Assembly (NCBI GenBank): GCA_905221605.1
Contig: CAJNDS010002135.1
Span: forward strand, 1,445,236 to 1,509,235
From: Symbiodinium natans
Lineage: Eukaryota; Sar; Dinophyceae; Suessiales; Symbiodiniaceae
Direction of reading: 5' to 3'
Length of the DNA stretch: 64,000 nt
Of the stretch, positions 1 to 9,604 are shown one piece after another (position 1 is the first letter of the stretch; each line of letters begins with the position of its first letter). The notes under the pieces are model-generated. The model was not told the origin of the DNA, ran no database searches, and saw nothing but the letters and a program-made list of their open reading frames with translations. Position numbers and translations under genes: made by a program.

Positions 1-7
1 CCAATTC

Positions 8-107
8 NNNNNNNNNNNNNNNNNNNNNNNNNNNNNNNNNNNNNNNNNNNNNNNNNNNNNNNNNNNNNNNNNNNNNNNNNNNNNNNNNNNNNNNNNNNNN
101 NNNNNNN
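8..107. other. assembly gap (100 Ns)
   Basis: Exactly 100 undetermined bases follow seven known ones. A round 100 is the usual placeholder for a gap of unknown size, so the first seven bases should not be treated as contiguous with the rest. Confidence 0.97.
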
Positions 108-652
108 GGGGTTTAGGGGTTTAAGGGTTTAGGGGTTTAAGGGTCTAAGGGCTTAGGAGCCACACAGTCCGCCCACCTAATCGCTCGCGCGCCCGGGGTC
201 CCACCGGTTTCTGAGCCAAGTCGGTTTAGGGTTTCGGGTTCGGGCCTTACGGTTTAGGGTTCGGGTTTACGGTTTAGGGTTGAGGGTTGAGGGTTTAGGG
301 CATATAGGGCTTATAGGGCTTAGGACTTAGGGCTTAGGGTTTAGGGTTTAGGGTTTCGGGTCAAGGAATCCCCCGGCCCCAAGACATGTTTCTTTAGCCA
401 TAAAGTCCTACATCGCCACTGCAGAAAGCTGGTGTTAGCGCACGGAAAGATGCGCTTGCTTGCTGCCTTTGAAAACGACTCTTTGGCCTACGCGCTTATA
501 TACAAACCCCAAAATGCACCCTTAAAAAAATAGTTTACTTCGAGAATCCCCGTCCTGCAGGCAAAGAATATGCGAGCTCACGCTGGGGTTGGGCACGCTT
601 GGGGATTCTCCGGGGATGCTACACCCTAAGCCCTAAACCCCAAACAGTCAGA

Positions 653-710
653 GGTTTAGGGTTTAGGGTTTAGGGTTTAGGGTTTAGGGTTTAGGGTTTA
701 GGGTTTAGGG
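653..710 (+). repeat. TTTAGGG array (about 8 units)
   Basis: Near-perfect heptamer run with the G-rich strand on plus. It is followed at once by several GGGGTTGGGCACTCC-type motifs (711-790). Confidence 0.9.
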
Positions 711-1110
711 GTTGGGCACTCCAGGCATTGTGTGGGGACACTCTTGGGGTTGGGCACCTCTGGGGTTGGGCATTCCTGGGGTGTGGCACCCCAACAACGC
801 GGTTTAGGGTCCAGGGTTTAGGGCCGGTATGTTGGAGATGGGCTGCACCTTTTCCACCCAAACAAACCTAAACCGTAAACCCTAAACCCTAAACTCTAAA
901 CCCTAAACCCTAAAAGAAGAATACCCATACACCCTACAAACCCTAAACCCACCCCCACGCAGGGGCGCCTGGAGCATGGCCCGGGCCAGGCCCAACCTGG
1001 CGAATCCATGGGGGAGACTTTGGGCGAACGTTTAAGGGGCTTAAGGGGGGTTTAGGGTTTAGGGTTTGGGGTTTAGGGTTAGAAGGTTTAGGGTTCAGGT
1101 TCTGAAGAAC

Positions 1111-1209
1111 GGTTGCCCCTTTATCTGTGTCCCTTATACCTTACTATAGCCCCTAGATACCCTAACAAGAACCCCCTACAAAACAGAAACCCCACTTAAA
1201 GAGACCACC
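1111..1209. mobile_element. foldback (MITE-like) element, GGTGGTCTCTTTA family, copy 1
   Basis: About 100 bp closely matching 29092-29191, including the shared internal stretch TAGCCCCTAGATACCCTAA. The ends are inverted: the right end reads TTAAAGAGACCACC and the left end of the better copy reads GGTGGTCTCTTTA. It has no coding capacity. Being dispersed, short and hairpin-forming makes it look like a non-autonomous DNA transposon. The left terminus of this copy has diverged (GGTTGCCCCTTTA). Confidence 0.6.
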
Positions 1210-1671
1210 AACCAATATAAGGTTAGGATTGAAGGTTTAAAGTTTAGGGTTTAGGTATTGTTTAGGGTATTCGGCTAAAGGTCGGGTTCCGCCTCGACAT
1301 AGGGGCTCGCAAGCCTCAGTTGAAGGCTACCCTTTGACAGACAGTAGTCGTGCTACGTGCCAATTGTGGTCTTGTTTCACATAGGAACCCTATAAACCCA
1401 ACAAACCCTATATAAACCCTATAAGAATGCTTGGCTGAAAGGTCGTCTTCCTTATCAAGTCCTTCTGCAACTATACCGTGTGCTTAAGAAATCCCCCAAA
1501 AAACACAGCACGATAATCCCTAAGAGGGGGTTTACGAAGTTAATTGACCCCGAATATAGTCTCCAAATGGGCGCATTCCCATAGAATATGGATCCCAATA
1601 AGGTACTCGGAATTTCGGAAACCACCCAGATTACCCTTAATTCCAAGGAAGAATACTCTCCTTTTTTATGG

Positions 1672-1770
1672 CCTAAACCCTAAACCCTAAACCCTAAACC
1701 CTAAACCCTAAACCCTAAACCCTAAACCCTAAACCCTAAACCCTAAACCCTAAACCCTAAACCCTAAACC
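1672..1770 (-). repeat. CCCTAAA array (about 14 units)
   Basis: Perfect heptamer run with the C-rich strand on plus, opposite in orientation to the 653-710 array. Confidence 0.95.
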
Positions 1771-2112
1771 AAGACCTGCATAGGGCGCAGGGCCCTACGT
1801 TCTGGACGCAAAACCTTAAGCTGCACCGTCTTGGGTTCAGGGCTACTCAGGTCCGACCATTCTGAAAAAATCGTCGTTTCTTCGTATTGGAGTTTTACAG
1901 CTTGTTAGGGGCCCGTGCTCAACCCTAAACCGAAGCCCCAAACCCTAAACCACAAACCCTTAGTTCCAAAATCTGAAACCAAGCCGGCAGAGCTTCATGC
2001 GCCAGCCGCCGCTGAGCATCCGGATGGGCTGTTGCAACCTGCGCAAAGTCTGGCCTACACCCTACCCACTGCAAGCCTAGGCCTACAATCCAATGATGAT
2101 GGCCATAATCTA

Positions 2113-2206
2113 TTATTTGCTCAACCCCAAAAGAATAAAGAAACATATTCCTTATATTACCCTTAATAGGGAATATCATTTTTATTTTCCGGGGTTCTTA
2201 AGCAAC
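2113..2206. mobile_element. foldback element, TTGCT(T/C)(G/A)A-ACCCC family, copy 1
   Basis: The left arm TTTGCTCAACCCCAAAAG pairs with the right arm CCGGGGTTCTTAAGCAA across a short AT-rich centre. A related, cleaner hairpin lies at 36655-36767 and a right-arm-like piece near 5436-5464. It is non-coding and probably a miniature inverted-repeat element. Confidence 0.5.
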
Positions 2207-2370
2207 TGGTGGTAATAACACTAACTAAACGTAGGGATGGGTGCAGGGGCAACTTGGAAGCGGCCAACATATGCAAAGGCAAAGGCCCAAAAAACAGATC
2301 CAAAGTGAGGTATATACAGGCTCAGGGTTATGCAAGGATTTTAGATCCCTAATCCCGAAACCCTTATACC

Positions 2371-2780
2371 CAAGAACTCCTGCTGGAGAACGAGCAACTC
2401 CTATTGGAGAACGAGCAATTGCGCTGACTTGCCATGTTCAGGCAGTTGGAAGAGGGCGTCATAAACGCCGGGCCATCCTGGCGTTTATGTCCTGCTTGCG
2501 ATGTTCGATAGAGTCTTCTACAGACATGCCATGGGGTATGATCAGACCGATCATTCCGATCTTTTGGTCGTCGCCCCCTCCATACAGTCTGATGACCAGG
2601 CATTCGGACCAGGCGGCAAGCCAATGATGTCCCTCTACTTCGAGGGTCCAGGCCTTCTGCTGAAGCCCTTCGGAGCCGCCGTAGGCATCACCAGGAAATT
2701 GACCGCGGTGTGTGAATACGAATACGAGTGGTATACATCCGCGTCTATATCTATACTGATAATATGTCATGTGGCAAGTT
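2371..2780 (+). pseudogene. broken coding-like segment with a leucine-zipper-like stretch
   Basis: From 2371 the plus strand reads QELLLENEQLLLENEQLR, a leucine/glutamate heptad-like coiled coil made by a tandem duplication of an LLENEQL unit. A TGA stop at 2425-2427 follows. The same frame continues as about 27 codons containing CPAC before a TAG at 2509. A different frame from 2501 stays open to about 2780 and reads protein-like (for example FGPGGKPMMSLYFEGPG). A frame change plus an internal stop argue for a decayed gene or exons separated by unrecognised introns. I do not recognise the family. Confidence 0.3.
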
Positions 2781-2980
2781 AGCCATCTTTTTGAGAGCTT
2801 GATTGTACTTTGTACTTGCTGTGCACAGGCAAACACACCAGCCTTTGGAAAACTAGTGCCTCTGCACGAAGTACCTGAACCCTAAACCTAAACCCTAAAA
2901 GCCCAGCTGCAATTCAACTCAAAAGTCAGAGCTTAGCGAGAGGCTAAGAAAAGTAAGCTCCCCATGTAGCCTCCCTGCAG

Positions 2981-3048
2981 TAACCCTAAACCCTAAACCC
3001 TAAACCCTAAACCCTAAACCCTAAACCCTAAACCCTAAACCCTAAACC
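2981..3048 (-). repeat. CCCTAAA array (about 10 units)
   Basis: Perfect heptamers on the minus strand, preceded by a CCTCCCTGCAG that resembles an intron end. Confidence 0.9.
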
Positions 3049-3189
3049 CGGGCATGTTGATAGCCACTACTTCGGCTGGGCATTAGGGTTGGAGGTAGTA
3101 TAGCGTGCAGTGTTTACTACGAAATCCTTAAGAACCCTTGAAACTTCCTTAGAAGGGGTTCTGAATCAAATCGTAGTTTAGGATCTCTC

Positions 3190-3297
3190 TTCAGCCCCGG
3201 TACCTCCCAAAGAGTCGACCCCATGAGCGTTGAGGCGTTCGCTGCATTACCGCTTCTCTCGAGGCTGAACCCAGAGAAGCTCTGGAAGACTCTCTAG
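3190..3297 (+). CDS. exon-like fragment, unknown product
   Basis: An open plus-strand frame follows a pyrimidine-rich TCTCTCTTTCAG and runs 35 codons to a TAG at 3295. It includes an internal methionine at 3223 and the stretch MSVEAFAALPLLSRLNPEKL, with a composition typical of real protein. It lies between two heptamer-rich stretches. It may be a terminal exon or a captured gene scrap. No family is recognised and no neighbouring exon can be joined to it with confidence. Confidence 0.3.
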   Translation, partial: FSPGTSQRVDPMSVEAFAALPLLSRLNPEKLWKTL

Positions 3298-3360
3298 AAG
3301 CCCCTGAGGTTGCTTGCTAACTGTTGGGGAGGGGATGGAATGTTAGGGTTAGGGGAGCGG

Positions 3361-3554
3361 GGGGTTTAGGGTTTAGGGTTTAGGGTTTAGGGTTTAGGGT
3401 TTAAAGCCCCTTAAACCCTAAACCCCTAAAGCCCCAAAGCGAGGGTCACTCTTGGCGAACCAAACCTATAGATCATAGATGCCTAAACCCCTAAACCCTA
3501 AACCCTAAACCCCAAACCCTAAACCCTAAACTCTAAACCCTAAACCCTAAACCC
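3361..3554. repeat. TTTAGGG array meeting a CCCTAAA array head to head
   Basis: A TTTAGGG run (3363-3403) turns directly into CCCCTTAAACCCTAAACCCC (from about 3407). A second C-rich run lies at 3481-3554. The inward-facing junction is the arrangement expected after two chromosome ends fuse, or at an inverted duplication. Confidence 0.75.
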
Positions 3555-3682
3555 TTATGATAAAAGGCGAGAAAAGCTGACGCGCGCGAGCACGCGAGCC
3601 TGGCACCCTGGGCAAAGCCCAGCGCGGAAAGCTGGGCGACGACCTGGCACACACGGTCTCGGGTTCTAGGGCTAAGGATTTC

Positions 3683-3796
3683 CTGGTAGCCCAGTAACCA
3701 TATTGTAATAAGGGCACTCTTTTTTGGGGTTGGTTACTTTATAAGGGACTCTTAAACCAGAAAAAGGAGACCGGGTGGGTACCACTGGGCTACCAA
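3683..3796. mobile_element. foldback element, TGGTAGCCCAGT family, copy 1
   Basis: The left end CTGGTAGCCCAGTAACC is the inverted complement of the right end GGTACCACTGGGCTACCAAG with few mismatches. The roughly 114-bp element has related copies at 45565-45678 and 55431-55558, plus single arms near 5867, 56164 and 60089. The interior shares an ATATTNNAATAAGGGCAC motif between copies. It has no ORF of its own and is probably a MITE. Confidence 0.6.
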
Positions 3797-5600
3797 GATT
3801 TGGGGGTTTCCGACAAAAAGGTTACCCTTTTGGGGGTTCCTATACTAAGGATTATAATACCATTTTGGTACCCGCTATTTTTGGACATGCCAATTTACCT
3901 AGTCTAAGCCCTATAAGCTCTAAACCCGAAACACTGAAGACGCTAAATACCTACACACCAGTAAAGAACCCCATAGGGAATACGAGCTAACTCTGATCCT
4001 ATAAACCGTCAACCAACCCGAAATAAACCCTTCCAACCCTTCCTTAAAGAGCCTTGTAAGCCCTAATTCCCTAAGCTTTATTAAGTTGTTTCAAAAAAAC
4101 TTAATAAACCCGTATGAACCCTTCATGAGACCCTGAAATAAACCCGAGAAAACGCTGTGAACAAACCCTTTTTAAGCCCTAAACCCTACTATAAATCCGA
4201 AACCCTAAACCCCAAACCCTAAACCCTGAGCCTGCCTCGGCCTCCGAGATCTGTATCATGCGGATCACCGGGTCGGCCATCAGGAACCTAAGGGCTCTGC
4301 GTTAGGGTTTAAGGGTTGGAGTTTAGGGTCTAGGGTTTAGGGCTTAGGGCTGACCAAACCCCAAACCTAAAGCACGAAAACCTTGACTAAACAGCCTAAA
4401 AAGTGCAACCTCAACACCCATAAGAAGCCTAGAAGCCCCGAGAAAACCAGACAGACAGCCCAAAAGCATAACCCTAAACACAAAGCGGCGGCCATAAACC
4501 CTGCCCTAAACCCTAAACCTTAAACAACCCTAAACCCTAAACCCGAAAAAATCGAAGGGGGCTCGAGGAGGTTTAAGGGTTAAGGGGTTAGATAATAGTT
4601 TAGAGTTGAGGACTGAGAGTTAGATGGTGTCGGGTTTAGGGCGTAGGTTGTTGATGGAAAGCTCTCCTACAAAATTCTTACAGCCTTACGGTATTTTGCA
4701 ATGACGCGAGGTCTTGAGCTCTAGGGCAAGGTTCATGGTAGCACAGATGCGAAGGTAGCAAGCCACAAAAAACACAGCAACTGGAGGTTCGTGGGGCAAA
4801 CGACCCTAAGCCCGAACTGAAACCTATCCCTGGTAGGACCTTTGACGAGGCGTCTGTGCCATGAACCCTTCACCCGAGACCCCAGGCCATAACCCGCAAC
4901 CCCTAAAGCCCCAAAGGCCAACAGCCAGAAACCCTCAAAGGATTTAGGGTTTAGGGTTCAGGCGGCAGTACCTTCCTCAAAGCCCGGGGCATAGGTTTGC
5001 TGTCAATACACACTGAAAGCAAGCGCAAACTGCTGCCCCATCCAGTGCATCATCGTAGCCCTAAACCCTAAACCCCAAACCCTGAAAACAAGGAATAAGG
5101 GCATATGCATCATCTACGATTTGGCTTTTCGTTTCGTCGTCCTCGAGTGGCCAGTGCACTCAGAAACCCTACAAACCCTACAAACCCTGTAAATAAAAAT
5201 AAACCATCAGCCCACAAACCCTATAAGCCCTGTCATCCCAATACCACCCAAAAAACACACGATCAATAGACCGCATTACCCCTACAAGCTCTATAAACTC
5301 TATCTAGACCCAAAAACAGGGTACCCTTCTTGCTTGAATGGGCCTTATAAGGAAACCTAAACCCTGAAAACAAGGAATAAGGGCATACCCTGGGCCCTAG
5401 CGATCATTCTTCCTTAATGGGAATATAGGGAATATTGTATATTCTTTTGCGGTTCTTTAGCAAATAGTAAACCCAGGAGTCCCATGAATGGCAGCTCCGG
5501 AACTCAACCGGCGTTTGGTCGCAGTCCGGGGCGCGCTCGCCGACCTTTGAGAACTTGGGGGTTGTCAGGGGCTTGTGGTGACTACTTTGCGGCTACTGTG

Positions 5601-5750
5601 GCGAAAGAAAGAAGGAAAGAAAGAAAGAAAGCAAGACCGAAAGAAAGACAGAAAGAAAGCAATCAAGAAGGAAAGAATGAAAAGAAAGGAAGAAAGAAAG
5701 GAAGAAAGAAAGATAGAAAGAAAGATAGAAAGAACGAAAGTGAGCGACAG
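5601..5750. repeat. GAAA/GGAA purine microsatellite
   Basis: About 150 bp of almost pure purine on plus, built from AAAG, AAGG and AAAGA steps. Long lysine/arginine or serine/phenylalanine frames across it are artefacts of the repeat. Confidence 0.9.
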
Positions 5751-6436
5751 AGATGGAGAGAGCCAAGAGCCTGAGGCCTGCACCCCCTCGCTTTTGCGCC
5801 TTACATACCCCCCTCCCTAACTAGCATGATACTGCTTTTTAAGCCGAAGATTGAGAGTGCTATTGTCTTTTGGTAGGCCAGTAACCATCTATGACAACAA
5901 GGGCACCCTTTTCGGTGTGTGTTTACTTTCAGAAAGGACCCCAAAACCTCAAGACTTGAGCGTTTATGGTCCTAAACCCTCAACCCTAAACCCAAAACGC
6001 CCTAAACGCCCTAAGCCCCGAACCCTGAAGACTGCCTGCCGGGCCCCTCTAAGGCGGAAGCGCCGTGCTCAACGAGGGCTGTGCGCAACTCGGATGCCTT
6101 ATTGGAAGTTGGTTTCGGGAATTTGGGGGAGGGGTTGTGGGGAAGTCTGAAAAACCCTAAGCCCTCGACCCTACTTCCTGAACCCTGTAAGGAAATTTGC
6201 TGTTCGTTGGCCTAAAACCAAAATAAGAAAACCCCAAAAGACACAAAAGAGCCCCAAAACACCCTTAACAACCCTCAAAGCCCCAAAAGCCCTAAAACCC
6301 CTAAGAGCTCAGGGGACTCCAAACGCGAGGCGCGCGCTGGAGGGAAGCCCGAGACCCGACGGTCGTGGATGGCACGGAGGAGCGTGCCTTGGCAGATGTA
6401 CGGTGCATGATATCAGATTCTCCAGGGGAGGGGGGG

Positions 6437-6489
6437 GACCATATATATATATATATGAGCCCGGAACCTTTAGGGTTTATTTAGCATAG
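6437..6489 (+). repeat. TA-tract boundary motif, leftward copy
   Basis: A G-run, then ACC, then (AT)n, then a GAGC...CCTTTAGGGTTTATTTAGC block. Inverted, related copies sit at 9500-9552 and 16310-16370, and a same-orientation copy at 63219-63274. It marks the point where heptamer-rich sequence gives way to about 9.9 kb almost lacking heptamers. Confidence 0.55.
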
Positions 6490-8109
6490 AGTTTTTCTTT
6501 TCGCTTTAAATACGGAATATAAACAATTTAGTATGTAAGTGTATATTTATACTTTTGTAGGAACCATAAGTTCTACTTGAGAGTCAACTTCGCCTTGTGT
6601 CTGTGGATACCATTACTGTTGATGCTTGTGTTTTAGACAAGTCGCACATCTAACTTATTTATCCGTTTGGATGCAACAAAACGATCAACCCTCCACACCG
6701 GTGTTGCATATCTTAAATGCACTTGTTTTCTGCAGCTTTCTTTGTTTTCATCTGCGGCTTGTTCACTTATTAGTGTTTGTGATCTTTATAATGCTGATGC
6801 GATGGCAATAGTATGCTTACTGGTGTTCCTAGCATTGGAAGCACAACTAACATTATGAACATATTATGACTTATGTGAGTACTATTGGTAATGTTCGCAA
6901 TATAAGTACTAGTCCTAGCGCGAGCTGTCAATATAAGCAAAAAGCATGGCGTGTTGTGCGGAACATTCGAAGTCGAGGATTACTTGTGCTAAGCATAAGT
7001 TTGACACATCTTATGCTCCCAATTTGACAGTTCGTGACTTCAATATCACCAAGTAACATTGCAGTGTGTTGGCAGGATTGCTAATTAACACTAACATCAC
7101 GACAATCCTAATCATCCTAATCTTGCTGGTAGTGCATATGTCTTTTGACAAGTCTACTACGAAACTGCACTATCTGTCAGATTAGCCATATGACTAGTGC
7201 GAGTACTATTAATGTTCCACACTCTTTAGTAGGGGCCTCCTGAATAAAGTCAAAATGGCCGGGCTGTTCAGGACACTCCGACTGTTTGGGTTTGGGGGCG
7301 CGCGTTGGGATCCTGAATAAAGGCAAACCGTCCGGGCGCCGTAAGAAAATTCCACGCGGCGCGCCTTTAAAGGATTGCTGGGCATCGCTGCCCTGTAAAC
7401 TTATCCTAACTCCTCTCTAATAAATTCATATATATCCCGTGGACAGTGTAAACAGGAACAAGAAAGGGGGAGGGGGGCAGGTCTAAAGAGGGTGCAACAT
7501 CAGTGTTGTGAGCAATGTTTTTTAGCCCACCACTGGGAAACTCAACAATGTCACTAACAATAGTACCATAGCGTCATTAGCCCCTGTGGCATGATTAGTC
7601 CGATAAGATTATAATATGAGATCAATTAGTAATATGATTAATGCGAGTAACATGAGTGCTAGCAAGCCTAATACAATTTATGACACTAGTAAGCTTGGTA
7701 ATGTTGTAACTGGAATTGCAATTTCTTGTCATTTACTTTTAGTTATGCTATTGATCATGCTAGTAAGCTAATACGCCTACTATACCGAACATTGCTGAAT
7801 ATAATACTAGTATCACGCTACTGATATTAGTAGTATTGGGACCATTCCTATAAACATGAAGAAAGGTTTACTTCTTGAGCTGCATTTTAGCTGCAGGATG
7901 GTTTGCGGTTAGTACTCCAGTGACTCTTTGGGCATAGTTTGGTCTTGTGCGCTCTAGGGACTTTACGAGGATACTCTACGGCTGCGCGCTTCAGCGATTC
8001 TGGAATACTCTAGCACAAGCCTTCCAGGGCTTTTCCGGTGATCCTTTCGGCTTATTTTGGAAGACTTTGGGTTTTGGTATTCTAGAGACTCTTTCGGGCA
8101 ACCGTGCAA
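6490..8109. other. AT-rich unique sequence, no gene seen
   Basis: About 1.6 kb of AT-leaning sequence rich in short degenerate strings such as TAGTACTATTAATGTT. A small imperfect duplication, TCCTGAATAAA(G)(T/G)CAAA, occurs at about 7250 and 7311. Open frames are short and unconvincing. It looks like decayed repeat DNA inside the telomere-poor block. Confidence 0.5.
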
Positions 8110-8690
8110 ACCAATGAGTGATTTAGAAACCAAGTAAACTCATAATTTTTCTAGAAGTACGTGGTGCAGGGAACTTTGTGGCCCACGCCGCAGAGCGATA
8201 GTGATAACAGCAAGAAATCACTCGGGGGCTCTCTATGACATCAATGAGTGTTGTAGGAACCAAGTAAATTTCGTCACACAAACACATGGTGTAGGTCATT
8301 TGTTGACCGACACCACATAGGAACAGTGAGAAGACTATGAAATAACTAGGCCACCGTATATTAAATCAGTATGTGGTGTGGAACCAGGTAAATTTACGAG
8401 CACATGGTGTAGGGAATGCTGTGGCATACGCCACATAGGGATAGTAGAAAAACTCAAGAAATCACTGGGAAACTGTATATGATATCAATGAGTGTTGCGA
8501 GAACCAAGTACATATTTTTATACAAGCACATGGTGTAGGGAGCGTTGTGACCCACAATACGTAGGAACTGAATCACTGGGCAACCGTACATTAAATCAAT
8601 AGGAACTAAGAATTTTTGCTTGTGCAAGCAAAGAACAATGAGAAAACCATTTAGTCACCAGGCAACGGTATAAAGTAATGAATCCGCATA
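8110..8690. repeat. diverged ~125-bp tandem repeat, about five copies
   Basis: Units share CAATGAGTG, GAACCAAGTAAAT, ACATGGTGTAGGG, a CCACATAGG block and AAATCACTGGG(A/C)AAC, at spacings of about 119-130 bp. Within each unit GTGTAGGG...CCACATAGGG could form a weak hairpin. It is strongly diverged and therefore old, with no coding signal. Confidence 0.75.
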
Positions 8691-9499
8691 ACAATATCAC
8701 CATGTTTACTGTTCATATCAATAGCGTTCTTAGCAGTGCTGGCATTGCTCATGTTCATTATATTTTGTGTTAGCGCGATCCGAAAGCAAGGCCCTTGCAA
8801 GGACGCTGTGACTTTTCCTCGATACCATACGAGTACTATGCTGATACTACACGAATACTTTACCGCTGCCAGACTAGGTACCAGCACCAAGACCAAGACC
8901 AATAATAGTACTAACACGAATGCTAAAACTACAAGAAACTCTATACTACACTACACTATACAAAATAGCCGGGACATAGCCGGGACTTTTGGGGTCTCTT
9001 TCGTTGCGTTTGTTTCATTCCTATCAAACGCTCGTATATGTATATTGTCAAAAAACTTTAAAGTTGCACATGCCGAATAATCCGACGTCCTATTTTATCT
9101 TGTCTTTTGGACTTGCATTGTTGTTTTTGGCTTTCGCTTTGCTTTGTTTTCTTTGCGTGCTGCTTGCCTACATTTAAAATGCGGTTTGCTCATGGATCCA
9201 TGACACGAGCAAAAAATCCTACACTGCTATTCTGAAAACGAATTCGTGGTTTTGTGGTCATGATAACTGTTCACGTTGCTGTTCTTGCACGCTGCTTGCC
9301 TATGTCTTTTCGAACTTGTGTTCTTCATTTATCTATAACACTTGGATCGATGAGGGGCGCTGGCAAGCTAAACAGCGAAAACACTCCGCCCGAGTTTCAT
9401 TTCATGGGTTCGCGTTGCAGCTTCAGACTTTTACCCATTCGTGCCAACCCACAGCCCGAAAACACCCAGCACCTAGCCCTCCAGCATTAAACAAAACAC
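8691..9499. other. unique sequence, no gene supported
   Basis: Holds a few short open frames (for example plus 8736-9080) with low-complexity Thr/Asn composition and no recognisable motif. The 9060-9330 stretch contains two related TTGC(G/A)(T/C)GCTGCTTGCCTA segments, indicating a small internal duplication. I would not call a gene. Confidence 0.4.
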
Positions 9500-9552
9500 A
9501 TGAGCGAAATGGACCGAAAGGCTGCTCGTTCATATATATATATATATATAAT
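9500..9552 (-). repeat. TA-tract boundary motif, rightward copy
   Basis: ATGAGCGAAATGGACCGAAAGGCTGCTCGTTC followed by an (AT)n tract, split here as ATGAGCGAAATGGACC + GAAAGGCTGCTCGTTC. It is the inverse of the 6437 copy and resembles 16310-16370. Together with 6437 it could delimit a 3.1-kb unit with inverted ends. Confidence 0.55.
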
Positions 9553-9604
9553 GTTTTTACTTCCTAGTCTATATGTGCTCAAATACGTAATTTCATTGAG
9601 ACAG

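Larger units (their letters stand above)
108..6436. repeat. interstitial telomere-heptamer mosaic, left block
   Basis: About 6.3 kb in which perfect and degenerate TTTAGGG/CCCTAAA arrays alternate with 50-500 bp of unrelated sequence, and array orientation flips repeatedly. Between arrays lie foldback elements (1111-1209, 2113-2206, 3683-3796), coding-like scraps (2371-2780, 3190-3297) and a purine microsatellite near 5.6 kb. Short diverged runs such as CCCTACAAA, CCCCAAA and TTCGGG suggest old, decaying arrays. No complete gene is visible. This could be subtelomeric DNA or an internal telomere-repeat-rich domain; no chromosome end is seen in the window. Confidence 0.85.

Noticed and set aside
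108-400. A true chromosome end at the left of the window
   Set aside because: The heptamers there are degenerate, adjoin an assembly gap, and are no longer or cleaner than many internal arrays.
5565-5820. Lys/Arg-rich or Ser/Phe-rich proteins over the purine tract
   Set aside because: Pure microsatellite translation on both strands.
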